Below, piece after piece: positions 22,514 to 30,964 of a DNA stretch of 64,000 nt. The stretch is from Candidatus Uhrbacteria bacterium (GTDB lineage: Bacteria; Patescibacteriota; Patescibacteriia; 2-12-FULL-60-25): the NCBI GenBank assembly GCA_021413945.1, contig JAIOPK010000015.1, forward strand, positions 62,001 to 126,000. The letters are read 5' to 3'. The notes beneath the pieces were generated by a model. The model was not told where the DNA came from. It did no database searches and saw nothing but the letters and a program-made list of their open reading frames with translations. The stretch's first letter is position 1. Each line of letters opens with the position of its first letter. A program made the translations under genes and the position numbers.

Positions 22514-24436
22514 TTAAAAACTGATGTCGAAAGGCTGAGTCTCAATCCAGGAGCCTTCGTACCGATAGCGGTTGTCGCCAAAGTCGGCTTCATCTTCCGG
22601 AGGCGTGGCTCGTCGTACGTTCTTACCGAACAAGAGGTCCAGGGTCAATGTCCGTTCCGCGCCTGGCTGTTTTTGGGCCAAAAATCGATAGCTGTCGCTT
22701 TCGGCGAGGGTCTTCAGGCGGGCCGGTAATCGATACTTGAAGACCATTTCTCCCGTTTTACCCGGCTCGATCACCCAAAAGGCGCCAAAGACTTGTTTGC
22801 CGAGCTCGCGGAAGACGTCGGGGTTCTTGGAAATGCCCGACCATGAGAGAAGCTCGCTCCCCTCCGGTACGTAGACGCGGGTGAAACTGCGGTAGCGGGT
22901 GTAGCGCCAGTCGATCGTGCGGTTGGTGTTTGTGTATCGAAGTCGGACGGTGGCGACGGGGCCGGCGGGATCGGTGAAGTCGACGGAATAGTAGACGCGT
23001 TTGTCCATGACACCGTCGGTTTTGAGGGCGGCGAGGTTAGTGTCGATGACCCAGAGATAATCCTCGTCCGTGCCGAGGGTGCGTCCGCTCCATCCGCGAT
23101 TTTCCAGAATCTTTTCCACGGCTTTGTCTTTGGCATAGACAAGAATGTCGCCTTGCTCAAGCGAAACAGTTGCGATATTCAAAATCGATGGCCACTTGCT
23201 GGCGGGTTGGGAAAGTAATGTCGCGATCATGACGTCGCCGAGTTTATGGACGATGTCTTTGCGCTGTTCCGTCGGAATGCCGTTCTGATGGAAGCCCATT
23301 TCCGTGTCGAATTGGAGGCGATCAAAGAAATTATCCGCGTCGAATGTCTTGTCCTCGACTTTGAGCGGGCCTGTCAACAAAAGTAAGCGTCGGAAGAATT
23401 CCGGTTGGAGCGCGATCACGCCGTCGAGTTTCACGTCGAGATTTCTCCCCTGCTTGCTCATGCGCTGATAGACGTCGATCAGACGTTCCGCCGTTTGCGG
23501 ATAGTCAGGCGACCAGTTGGAATCGCGGATGAACCAAGCGCGGACGCCAAGCTCGCGCGCCATGAGCGGAGGCGGGACATCGCGCCATGTGGAGGCGACG
23601 GTATCGTCGAGTGCGTAGACGTCCTCAAAATCGATGTTCTTGATATCGCCGGCATCAACCGTGACGAGGCCGATGTTTCCGATGAAACCGCCGGTGGGAC
23701 GCAATTCATCCGCGTTTTGCAGGAGGACGAGATAGGTTTTGGCTTCGGGAAAACCGCTCAAGGGCACAAGCCATTCGAGGAGACTCAATCCTTGGCCGAG
23801 GGATTCATCGAGCTTGGGAAGTTGGTCGGCTAACGGGACGATTGCGTTCCGGATCGGTGCGAACAGCTCGTCTTGTGGGACGCGCTTCCATGCATCGGCG
23901 GCGATGGTGATTTTTTCGCGGGCGAGTCGGAGGCGAGGGAGGGCCGCATTCAAATTTTCGAACAACGCGCGCTTTTCTTCGCGAGTAAGATCTTGATAGG
24001 AGCGCTTCGGATCGACGGGGATGCCGGAGACGGTGCCGGCCGCATCGACCGCGAGCTGGATATCGGCGACGACGCCGAGCAATTCTCGGAAACCGCCGAC
24101 GGCCGAGGAGCCGGAGCGCTCGGTTTGCTCGAGCGCTTTGAGGCGCGTGCCGATCCATGGCGCTTCACGCCAGTTGCCCATCGCTTGCAAGCCTGAACGA
24201 ATATTCGAAAGATCATTTTCTGCGGCAGCGAGCCCGGCCTCGGCATTCGCAAAATCCCGAACACCCGCATCGGCGACAGCGCCCTTCAGATGGCTTTGCA
24301 GACTTACGGCCGAACCTCCCGCAACAGCCGTGCCGTAGATGATCGGCGAAACGATGATGAGAAGCGCGATCGCAAGGGCAATACCCACGCCTAAAGCCAC
24401 ACGCTTCCACGGTAAATTGGCGACGTTGAAGTCCAT
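22514..24436 (-). CDS. DUF4012 membrane protein
   Basis: A 640-residue protein with one N-terminal membrane helix (about residues 13-40, VGIALAIALLIIVSPIIYG). A coiled region follows (AVADAGVRDFANAEAGLAAAE), and then the DUF4012 domain with the family's hallmark YLVLLQNADELRPTGGFIGN (about residues 232-251). DUF4012 proteins are extracytoplasmic, common in CPR and Actinobacteria, and often sit in polysaccharide clusters. The relatives are also near the LytR-CpsA-Psr type of genes, but the function is unproven. ATG 24436 lies 7 bases after a perfect TATAAT box. It is followed on the same strand by mreB. Confidence 0.9.
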   Translation of the reverse strand: MDFNVANLPWKRVALGVGIALAIALLIIVSPIIYGTAVAGGSAVSLQSHLKGAVADAGVRDFANAEAGLAAAENDLSNIRSGLQAMGNWREAPWIGTRLKALEQTERSGSSAVGGFRELLGVVADIQLAVDAAGTVSGIPVDPKRSYQDLTREEKRALFENLNAALPRLRLAREKITIAADAWKRVPQDELFAPIRNAIVPLADQLPKLDESLGQGLSLLEWLVPLSGFPEAKTYLVLLQNADELRPTGGFIGNIGLVTVDAGDIKNIDFEDVYALDDTVASTWRDVPPPLMARELGVRAWFIRDSNWSPDYPQTAERLIDVYQRMSKQGRNLDVKLDGVIALQPEFFRRLLLLTGPLKVEDKTFDADNFFDRLQFDTEMGFHQNGIPTEQRKDIVHKLGDVMIATLLSQPASKWPSILNIATVSLEQGDILVYAKDKAVEKILENRGWSGRTLGTDEDYLWVIDTNLAALKTDGVMDKRVYYSVDFTDPAGPVATVRLRYTNTNRTIDWRYTRYRSFTRVYVPEGSELLSWSGISKNPDVFRELGKQVFGAFWVIEPGKTGEMVFKYRLPARLKTLAESDSYRFLAQKQPGAERTLTLDLLFGKNVRRATPPEDEADFGDNRYRYEGSWIETQPFDISF

Positions 24437-24443
24437 GAAATCG

Positions 24444-24449
24444 ATTATA
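24444..24449 (-). promoter_or_regulatory. -10 box for leaderless DUF4012 transcript
   Basis: TATAAT on the minus strand ends 7 bases before ATG 24436. It overlaps the last codons of the upstream gene. No Shine-Dalgarno sequence is present. Confidence 0.55.
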
Positions 24450-25275
24450 CAGCTTTTGAGCGAGGATCGGGGGAACCGAGGTGTTTTAAGAAATATTTGA
24501 CGCCGCTCATCAGGTGAACGCGCGCTAACTTATTGGTAACGATTTCCCAAGGAAAACGGATGCGGCTTTCACGGCCGTGATAATGCATGAAGCGGGCGAC
24601 GGGGGCATAGGTGACGCGATGACCGCCGGTCCAAGCACGACGGCAAATATCGGCTTCCTCAAAATACATAAAGAAGCGCGGATCAAAATGACCAATCTTA
24701 TCGAGCACGGTTTTGCGGATGAGCATGGCGGCGCCGAGTACCCAGTCGACGTCTTGCTCGAGCGCGCGGTTCATCGCCTTCATCGTGTAGCGGTCGAGTG
24801 CTTTGCGCGCTCCCGGTAATCGACCAACGAAGGTTCGACGAAGGACGGGCGTGAGGACGCTTGGAAATCGATAGCAAGATTCTTGATCGCTTCCGTCCGG
24901 ATTCAAAATGCGCGGACCGCTGATGCCGACGTCGGGGCGGACATGCATCCACTCGAGCCAAGCTTCTACTTCACCTGGAAATACGGCGAGGTCCGGATTG
25001 AAGAGCAGAATGTACTCTCCCCTCGCCTCTGCCAACGCAAGGTTGTTGCCGGCGCCGTATCCGTCATTCGACGCGCTTTCAATCACGCGCACCCAAGGGA
25101 AGCGTTCGCGTACCATGTCGACAGAGCCGTCGCCCGAGGCATTGTCGACGAGGATGTATTCAAAAGAAAACTGAAAACCGGCCTCCTCGACACCCTTAAG
25201 CAATTGGCGGATGTGATGCGGAGTCTTGTAGTTGACCGTGACAAAGGTCACGAGCGGGGCGCGCGTCTCGTCCAT
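24445..25275 (-). CDS. Glycosyltransferase family 2 (rhamnosyltransferase-like)
   Basis: A 276-residue GT-A enzyme. The N-terminal core is VTFVTVNYKTPHHIRQLL, with YILVDNASGDGSVDMV and NDGYGAGNNLALAEA. The DxD-type site is in YILLFNPDLAVFPGEV. Later come DVGISGPRILNPDGSDQ and GAAMLIRKTVLDKIGHFDPRFFMYFEEADICRRAW, the signature of dTDP-Rha:alpha-D-GlcNAc-type rhamnosyltransferases (WbbL-like). I prefer ATG 25275 to a TTG 12 bases upstream; either way it overlaps the end of the GT2-like gene at 25248, implying coupling. It lies in a run of three glycosyltransferase genes. Confidence 0.9.
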   Translation of the reverse strand: MDETRAPLVTFVTVNYKTPHHIRQLLKGVEEAGFQFSFEYILVDNASGDGSVDMVRERFPWVRVIESASNDGYGAGNNLALAEARGEYILLFNPDLAVFPGEVEAWLEWMHVRPDVGISGPRILNPDGSDQESCYRFPSVLTPVLRRTFVGRLPGARKALDRYTMKAMNRALEQDVDWVLGAAMLIRKTVLDKIGHFDPRFFMYFEEADICRRAWTGGHRVTYAPVARFMHYHGRESRIRFPWEIVTNKLARVHLMSGVKYFLKHLGSPDPRSKAV

Positions 25276-25913
25276 ACCCACGTCCAATACCGTAAAAAGC
25301 CGGGACTGGCAAGCGTTGCCCCGGGCTGAAGCCAGGCGATAGCTTCTTCAACTTGCCGGCCTTTGGCACCGGTTTGGGTGAGTTTCCAAAGGAAATCCAT
25401 GATTACCGTGTCATCTCCGCGCCGCGGATCCGGACGAAGCGATCCGATATCTTGAGTTCGAACCATGACGCAGGAGGCGGGAAGGTCTTCCGAGCGCTTT
25501 GGGAGAATGCGGTCATCGCTAAAGAGCAATTCTCCATCGCTCGACTCCGGATTATGGGTCGCTCTGGCAAGCGACGGCCAGGCAAAAACGAGCGACTCGT
25601 CTTTTTGGAACTCGTCGAGCAGAACTTGGAGCATGTTGGGTGCAAAAATGAGGTCGGGACGTGCGAGGACAAAAAATTCCGCACCGGAAGCAAGCTCGAT
25701 CGCTTGCGACATCGAACGTGCCAAACCTTGCGGACGCAAGTTGCGAAGGACATAGACGGGCGGCGTGGGCGGCGCCGATTTGGTAACGCTGTTATCGACA
25801 ATGACGGCTTGCCAATCGGGAATCGTTTGCGAGGAGAGACTGTCGAGGAGCACAGGTAAACGCGTCTCGAGGTCGTCGGAAGACACGTGTACGGAAATGC
25901 GTTTGGATTCCAT
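25248..25913 (-). CDS. GT2-fold glycosyltransferase-like protein
   Basis: A 221-residue protein that reads as a short, degenerate GT-A domain. It begins RISVHVSSDDLETRLPVLLDSL and has WQAVIVDNSVT, LRNLRPQGLARSMSQAIEL and FFVLARPDLIFAPNML. The usual DxD is replaced by the ARPD phrase, and the C-terminal acceptor part is shortened. It may be a pseudo-enzyme or a chain partner for the GT2 that overlaps its 3' end. It lies 4 bases after the stop of the large membrane GT2. Confidence 0.75.
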   Translation of the reverse strand: MESKRISVHVSSDDLETRLPVLLDSLSSQTIPDWQAVIVDNSVTKSAPPTPPVYVLRNLRPQGLARSMSQAIELASGAEFFVLARPDLIFAPNMLQVLLDEFQKDESLVFAWPSLARATHNPESSDGELLFSDDRILPKRSEDLPASCVMVRTQDIGSLRPDPRRGDDTVIMDFLWKLTQTGAKGRQVEEAIAWLQPGATLASPGFLRYWTWVWTRRAPRS

Positions 25914-25917
25914 ACGA

Positions 25918-27411
25918 TTAGGAAGATGCTGTGTCCTTACGCTTCTGCGTCACGTTGAATCCAAGATATTTACCGAGCATCATTCTTGTTTGCGCATCGA
26001 TTGCGGGCAGAGCACCAAAGATCACGAAGGTGAATGGGAGCAATGTCCACTGCAAAAGGAAGATGGCCGCGGCGTAGGGACGGGAATAATGCTTGGGTCG
26101 GGCCGGGAGCAATGTGAGCGCGAGACCGGCGGAGACAAAGAGACCGACCATGGAGAGACGCATGAGCCATTCGAGAGTGAACGGTGTGTTTTGGAAGACG
26201 GCGAAGGATCGCAACTGTTCGGGAGCGACCCAGAACGGCAAATAACCGAGGACAAGAATAATAAAAGGCGCCGTGGCCCACGTGTACATGCCCTCAATTT
26301 GTTTGAAGAGCCACCAGAACTTCACCTTGAACGGCATTTCCTTGTCCTTGGTAAATTCCTCGACCATGTAGGGGAAGTTTTCCACGCCCCAAGCCCAGCG
26401 ACGCAGCTGCTTGTAGAGCGCTCCAAGCGCAGGAAGATATTTTCCCGTCATGACCGTGTCCATAGAAACGGGCAAGTGGATCGGTGTCACGCGATAGCGG
26501 CCGTGATAATGGATGAGTCCTTGTAAAAAAATATGCGAATCTTCCGAGACCATATCTTTTACCCAGTAGCCGACGTCCATCAGCATGCGGAGGGACATGG
26601 AGTGCGAAGAGAATGTCATCATTCCTTCCGGACGTGCGAGCTCGGTCATCAGCCAAAACGTTGTACCGAACATGGCGACGCGAACGGCGGCGGGAGATTC
26701 CCAAAGATTGTTGTTGTAGAGAGCGACGGGCTGGTAGGAGCTTCTTGTCGGTTCGGCCACGGTCAAATACTGCCACGTGAGACAGGAGAAATATTGCGGA
26801 TGGACGATGGTGTCGACGTCGAATGAAGACACGATGGTCTTATCCGGATCGATGCCGCCTGCGACGAGCTGGGGCACGACCTGATTGGCCGACCAGTTGA
26901 GGTTGGAGCCCTTCCCAGGAATCTCACCGGGCAAGTCCTTTGGGTGAATCGTCGTGTAGAGGCCGCCAAAGTGCTGTTCGAACTGCGGGATGAGATCGTC
27001 CGTGATAAAGCGGAAGTTCTCGGCATCGCGCTGTTCCCCTGCCAGAACAATAATCATGCGCTTGGCCGGGTAGGAACAGCGCATCAGGGAATGCAGGGTT
27101 TCACGGATGACACCCTTTTCCTCCTTATATGTAGGAAGGAATACGAGATGGCGGATGCCATCATATCCCGGAAGGAAGCTGGCGTCATGCTGCCAGTCGC
27201 GTTTCAGCGCCAATCGATAGAGCCACCAAGACCAAAGCAGGAACGGGATAAAATAGATGATGCGAAGGAGCCAGTACAGATCGAATACCATGATGAAGTA
27301 GACCATCCAGAGCGGGCGCACAAAAGACAGGACCACCGAAAGGATGAGCGTGGTCCAAACCAGTGCTCCCGGGATGATTTCCAAGAAGCGTTGATAGCGG
27401 GTGCGTTTCAT
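25918..27411 (-). CDS. Membrane glycosyltransferase family 2, cellulose-synthase-like
   Basis: A 497-residue processive-type GT2. Two N-terminal helices (about residues 15-60) precede the catalytic domain. The domain has HLVFLPTYKEEKGVIRETL, the UDP-sugar DxD in SSFDVDTIVHPQYF, the catalytic-base motif SEDSHIFLQGL and the polymer-channel motif QLRRWAWG. Three to four helices follow (about 365-470). Such enzymes polymerise or export beta-linked glycans across the membrane. It is followed 4 bases later by the two smaller GT2 genes and preceded by a TsaB gene whose stop overlaps its start (ATGA). Confidence 0.9.
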   Translation of the reverse strand: MKRTRYQRFLEIIPGALVWTTLILSVVLSFVRPLWMVYFIMVFDLYWLLRIIYFIPFLLWSWWLYRLALKRDWQHDASFLPGYDGIRHLVFLPTYKEEKGVIRETLHSLMRCSYPAKRMIIVLAGEQRDAENFRFITDDLIPQFEQHFGGLYTTIHPKDLPGEIPGKGSNLNWSANQVVPQLVAGGIDPDKTIVSSFDVDTIVHPQYFSCLTWQYLTVAEPTRSSYQPVALYNNNLWESPAAVRVAMFGTTFWLMTELARPEGMMTFSSHSMSLRMLMDVGYWVKDMVSEDSHIFLQGLIHYHGRYRVTPIHLPVSMDTVMTGKYLPALGALYKQLRRWAWGVENFPYMVEEFTKDKEMPFKVKFWWLFKQIEGMYTWATAPFIILVLGYLPFWVAPEQLRSFAVFQNTPFTLEWLMRLSMVGLFVSAGLALTLLPARPKHYSRPYAAAIFLLQWTLLPFTFVIFGALPAIDAQTRMMLGKYLGFNVTQKRKDTASS

Positions 27412-27812
27412 GCGAGCTTTTTGGGCATCGTGATGTTTGGCTCTTTATCGTATATCGGGGCGACGTATTCTGCCATTTTGATCGAATGGTGAGTCGCAAA
27501 TAACTTATGCGACAAAACAGGGAGATCGGCGACTTCATCGACCGTCACGCCAACGAGCGGGATCTTGAGGAGGCGCGCGATCATGTTGGCGTCGAGGACA
27601 CCGGCTCGAACGGACGAGAAAGAACCCGGTCCGGCGACGACGCAGACGCCTTGGAGCTTTTTCAAACCCTTATTTCCCAGCACTTTCGACAATTTAGGCA
27701 GCAAACCGACAGTGCGGCCTTCAATCGACGTTATTTTAGGCAGGCTCCCCTCTTCCAAGATAGCAAAACGGGCTTGTCCCGGTGCGTGCGTGTCGAGAAA
27801 GAGCCATGCCAT
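27408..27812 (-). CDS. tsaB: Short TsaB-like protein (tRNA t6A biosynthesis)
   Basis: A 134-residue protein resembling only the N-terminal domain of TsaB (normally about 230 residues). It keeps the hallmark VCVVAGPGSFSSVRAGV (about residues 57-73), corresponding to GPGSFTGLRIG, and the following PLVGVTVDEVADL. TsaB is the scaffold partner of TsaD in threonylcarbamoyl-adenosine formation. The second domain is absent, and this is a natural stop rather than a frameshift visible here. Its stop overlaps the start of the membrane GT2 (ATGA). Confidence 0.75.
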   Translation of the reverse strand: MAWLFLDTHAPGQARFAILEEGSLPKITSIEGRTVGLLPKLSKVLGNKGLKKLQGVCVVAGPGSFSSVRAGVLDANMIARLLKIPLVGVTVDEVADLPVLSHKLFATHHSIKMAEYVAPIYDKEPNITMPKKLA

Positions 27813-27817
27813 ACGAG

Positions 27818-28426
27818 TTACAGTGTGTGATCGCGTTCATTCAGGCGGTCGACGGCGACGTTTTTAGGTGATTCGAGAATCGCGTACAAAAACTTATCCG
27901 TCATATCCTTGCGGTAGCGATACTCATCCGGCGACATGACCGTGAAGTTGATTTCATAGCCGAGCGTTTTCTCGGAAGCGAGTACGAGCGTCTTCAGCTT
28001 ATTGGCGTCGATGATACCGACGACGAACAAATCGACTGGAGCCTTTGGCTGACCAAGGAAGACACCGAGGAAGGCGAGGTAGCGGATATCACCGAGACGT
28101 AGAATGTCTTGGTCAAGACGACCCTCGAGGAGAATTTGGGCGCGCATGACGAGCGCGGAAATTTCCGGCAGGAGTTTAAACTGCGGATTGATCTTATAAT
28201 ATTTCTTCTTCAGGCCCGGTTGTTTCTTCCCGGTCCCTTCCGCGCCTTCAATAACTTCCATGATGAGACCAAGCTTCACCAAGTTGGAAAGCTCGCGTCG
28301 CACGGCGTTGATTTGGGTACCGACACGGCGGGTAATTTCACGTACAAAAAGCGGTTCATCCTGATGACGGAGAAACAGGCTCAATAGCTTGACCCGAGTC
28401 TTCGAGCCAAATAGGTGTTCAAGCAT
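27818..28426 (-). CDS. Winged-helix regulator fused to a nucleotidyltransferase-like domain
   Basis: A 202-residue protein. The N-terminal half is a winged helix of the ArsR/MarR kind (LEHLFGSKTRVKLLSLFL, then VREITRRVGTQINAVRRELSNLVKLGLI). The C-terminal half (about 100-202) resembles the minimal nucleotidyltransferase fold often fused to it in CPR genomes (APVDLFVVGIIDANKL), but the catalytic GS and acidic pairs are not obvious. ATG 28426 is chosen because the residues upstream of it look random. It is divergent from the PP2C-like gene and 5 bases ahead of tsaB. Confidence 0.8.
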   Translation of the reverse strand: MLEHLFGSKTRVKLLSLFLRHQDEPLFVREITRRVGTQINAVRRELSNLVKLGLIMEVIEGAEGTGKKQPGLKKKYYKINPQFKLLPEISALVMRAQILLEGRLDQDILRLGDIRYLAFLGVFLGQPKAPVDLFVVGIIDANKLKTLVLASEKTLGYEINFTVMSPDEYRYRKDMTDKFLYAILESPKNVAVDRLNERDHTL

Positions 28427-28493
28427 ACAGACCCCATTAGCATGCCCGAGTACACAATGCTTGACAAGGCACGAAAGACTCCTGAAACCCGTC

Positions 28494-28523
28494 TGGACGA
28501 GGCTAAACAAATGCCCGTATACT
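28494..28523 (+). promoter_or_regulatory. Promoter of the PP2C-like gene
   Basis: TGGACG (28494-28499), an 18-base spacer, and TATACT (28518-28523). The start would be near 28530, leaving a leader of about 30 bases. An in-frame TTG-type upstream start would include the promoter, so ATG 28559 is preferred. Confidence 0.5.
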
Positions 28524-28558
28524 CGACCTATTCCCGTTCGATTTTGCGAGCAATTACC

Positions 28559-30616
28559 ATGGAATACCCCCTACGCATCGCCGAGATAGAGGTAAGCCAA
28601 TCGGCCGCCGATGAGCGGATTGTTGGGTTGTTCCGTTATGACTCGGAATCCGGAGGTCGGAAGGGGCCTTCTCTCCTTATCATCGCCGACATCGCATCGA
28701 CTCTTTATGCTTATGAACAACTGCTTGATGCGCTGAACGCGGCGGCGGAGCAGACTCGTACTCTTCTCTCCGGAACGGGTATCGACCCCATGGCCCGATT
28801 TGAGAAGCTGGTCGAACGCTTGAACGAGGCGGTGGCCGAGTTTGTCGAAAGAGAACCGAGCGAGCTTGCTTGGCATCGCGTGAATTTATTTCTGGTCGAG
28901 GTCTTTGAGGGTCGTGTTTGCGTGGCCGGTATCGGGCAGCTCTCCAATATCTTTTTGCAAAAGCAGTCCGACGGAACGTTCCGCAGTTTTGATCTCCTCG
29001 GCTCGCTCGACATGCCCGCCTCCATCGATCCGCGCAAACCGTTTGCATCGATCTTGTGCGGAGAGCTGAACAATGGCGACGTACTGTTTATCGGTACGAA
29101 TAACTTTGAGCGATTGCGCGGCGAACTCGGCATGGTCGCCAAACTCAAAACTCTTCCGCCGATTACGGCCGCGCTCGAAATCAAACAGGGGCTGGAGCGC
29201 CACGGAATCCCGGATGATTTTGCCGGAGTCGTCGTTGCCCAAGTCGCGACATCGATCAAGCATGTCGAGGCTGTAGCGGCAACGGAAAAGAGCACGAGCT
29301 CGGTAGAGAAGATGCATTCGGAAGAAAAGAAGACAGAGGAGATTCTCTCGCCATCGATTAGCCCGCCGAAGCCGGCGATGACGCTTGTGGGGCTTTGGGC
29401 GCGTGCTAAGGACTTTGTGAAGAACAAAGGACAGAATAGAAAGTCTCATAAAGGCAAAAACCCTGTATCCATGGCGAGCATGCGCGGGATGAATGCCGGA
29501 CACGGGAATATCTTGAGCACGGATCGGAAGCGTACCTTGCTCATTGCTGTCCTTATTCTGCTTATTTTGGGAGGAACAGGAGCCTGGTTCTATTCACGCC
29601 AACGCTTCACGGCAGAACAGCAGCTTTGGAATGCGGTGTTTGATCAGGCAACGGATAAAAAGACACGCGCGGAAAGCGACTTGGTTTATGGAAATGAAGA
29701 GCGCACACGATCGCTTATGACCGAGGCGCAGGGATTGCTTGCAGGACTCGATGAAAAGACGGCGGAACGAAAGGCTGCCAAGGAGGGGCTGAGCCGGGAA
29801 TTGCAGGAATTGGCCGTCAAACTCAAGCGTGAACAGAAGATTGCGCCTGTCGAGCTGACGGCTGCGTCGCTTGGCGCGCAGGATGGCTCGTTCATCTCTC
29901 CTGCTTTCAAGGAAGGTAAGATCTATGTGATGGACTTGGCTGGAGAAAGTTTGGTCGAGGTGAACGTCTTGAATAAAGAGACCAAGCGATACCGACTTCC
30001 GGATGGAACGGCTCGCGTCACCTCGGTTGCAACGGGAGCGAGCGGGCTTTACCTGATTACGGATGCAAAAACGATGCTCTCGTTTGATCCAAAGACGGGT
30101 GCTTATCTTTCGACAGCATGGACGACCAAGGCTTCTAGCACACAAGGACTTGTTCTGTACGGACGACGGTTCTACGTACTCGATACGTTGGCGAATATGA
30201 TTTGGCGTTACGCCCCTGTTGGAGGGAGTGTCGCGCAAGAGACGGCGTATCTCAAACAGAATTCATCGTCCCTGGCGGATGCGGCGGGAATGGCGATTGA
30301 TGCGAACGTGTACGTTGCATGGAAGAACGGTGTGATCCGACGTTACCTCTCGGGAGCAGAAGAAAGCTGGACTCCGGTTACTGTCGATCCCCCGCTTCAG
30401 AGCGCTTCAGGAATTTGGACGGCGGCCGATACGGATCGCGTGGTTGTCTCGGATCCGGCAAACAAGCGTGTACTCGTGTATCGCAAGGATGGACGATTGG
30501 TGTCACAGCTCGTCTCGGATAGCTGGAGCGCACCTTCTGCCGTATCTGGCGATGAGATCGGGAAGAAACTCTACGTGGTCGATGGAAACAAGCTCTGGCA
30601 GGTCGAGCTGCCGTAG
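28559..30616 (+). CDS. PP2C-like/membrane/propeller protein, degenerate phosphatase domain
   Basis: A 685-residue protein. Residues about 1-235 resemble a PP2C (PPM) phosphatase fold, with strands LFLVEVFEGRVCVAGIGQLSNIFL and GELNNGDVLFIGTNNF. The usual DG and TDG metal-binding phrases are replaced (IADIAST, GTNNF), so catalysis is doubtful. A charged, low-complexity linker follows, then one membrane helix at about 323-341 (LLIAVLILLILGGTGAWFY). The C-terminal 340 residues contain a coiled stretch and then repeated beta-strands (SLVEVNVLNKETKRYRLPDG) that look like an extracytoplasmic beta-propeller. This architecture recurs in CPR genomes. It probably senses something outside and signals inside. 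Confidence 0.75.
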   Translation: MEYPLRIAEIEVSQSAADERIVGLFRYDSESGGRKGPSLLIIADIASTLYAYEQLLDALNAAAEQTRTLLSGTGIDPMARFEKLVERLNEAVAEFVEREPSELAWHRVNLFLVEVFEGRVCVAGIGQLSNIFLQKQSDGTFRSFDLLGSLDMPASIDPRKPFASILCGELNNGDVLFIGTNNFERLRGELGMVAKLKTLPPITAALEIKQGLERHGIPDDFAGVVVAQVATSIKHVEAVAATEKSTSSVEKMHSEEKKTEEILSPSISPPKPAMTLVGLWARAKDFVKNKGQNRKSHKGKNPVSMASMRGMNAGHGNILSTDRKRTLLIAVLILLILGGTGAWFYSRQRFTAEQQLWNAVFDQATDKKTRAESDLVYGNEERTRSLMTEAQGLLAGLDEKTAERKAAKEGLSRELQELAVKLKREQKIAPVELTAASLGAQDGSFISPAFKEGKIYVMDLAGESLVEVNVLNKETKRYRLPDGTARVTSVATGASGLYLITDAKTMLSFDPKTGAYLSTAWTTKASSTQGLVLYGRRFYVLDTLANMIWRYAPVGGSVAQETAYLKQNSSSLADAAGMAIDANVYVAWKNGVIRRYLSGAEESWTPVTVDPPLQSASGIWTAADTDRVVVSDPANKRVLVYRKDGRLVSQLVSDSWSAPSAVSGDEIGKKLYVVDGNKLWQVELP

Positions 30617-30630
30617 CAGCTCGCTGTAAG

Positions 30631-30688
30631 CTGTAGACTGTAGCATCTGTAGGGTTCCTTACAGTTTACAGATGCGTACAGCCTACAG
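30631..30688. repeat. Imperfect inverted repeat, 21/22-base arms
   Basis: The arm at 30631-30651 (CTGTAGACTGTAGCATCTG plus TA) is nearly the reverse complement of 30667-30688, differing by one substitution and one extra base. The two arms are separated by 15 bases. It directly follows the stop of the PP2C-like gene and precedes the promoter of the next gene. Confidence 0.8.
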
Positions 30689-30692
30689 ACTG

Positions 30693-30701
30693 TGCTATAA
30701 T
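30693..30701 (+). promoter_or_regulatory. Extended -10 promoter of the 61-aa gene
   Basis: TGCTATAAT at 30693-30701 is a perfect extended -10 (TG, one base, TATAAT). The ATG follows at 30714, giving a leader of only about five bases. No Shine-Dalgarno sequence is seen. Confidence 0.6.
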
Positions 30702-30713
30702 CACAGTCGTCTT

Positions 30714-30899
30714 ATGCAAAAGAAAATAAAACGTCCTTTGAAGCGCGCCCAACCGACCTTGCCGCTTCCGACTTGGATCGTATTTTGGTCGCTCGTGTTC
30801 TGCACGATGATCATGATTGTCGCGACCTTTACCTCGGCCGTAACTCCGTTCATGGAACCGGCCTACGATGCTTCCGCGGAAATCGCGCAGAACGTCTAA
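30714..30899 (+). CDS. Small membrane-anchor protein, 61 aa
   Basis: A 61-residue protein with a basic N-terminus (QKKIKRPLKRAQP) and one helix (about residues 19-43, WIVFWSLVFCTMIMIVATFTSAV). The pattern of basic head, FW-rich helix and then a short tail matches the N-termini of the next two proteins (RHWVMFWVLVAATHALVIAIF and YRWLMFWLLVLCSVALVCAIF). It looks like the shortest member of a tandem family, reduced to the anchor alone. ATG 30714 starts just after a TGCTATAAT box. Function unknown. Confidence 0.65.
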   Translation: MQKKIKRPLKRAQPTLPLPTWIVFWSLVFCTMIMIVATFTSAVTPFMEPAYDASAEIAQNV

Positions 30900-30918
30900 A
30901 CGCGATATCAACATAGTG

Positions 30919-30944
30919 TCCCGCCAAAAGGCGGGATTTATGTT
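30919..30944 (+). terminator. Intrinsic terminator after the 61-aa gene
   Basis: TCCCGCC, AAAA and GGCGGGA form a 7-base-pair hairpin followed by TTTATGTT. It is 19 bases after the stop. Confidence 0.75.
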
Positions 30945-30964
30945 ATTATTGCGGTAATATCAAT

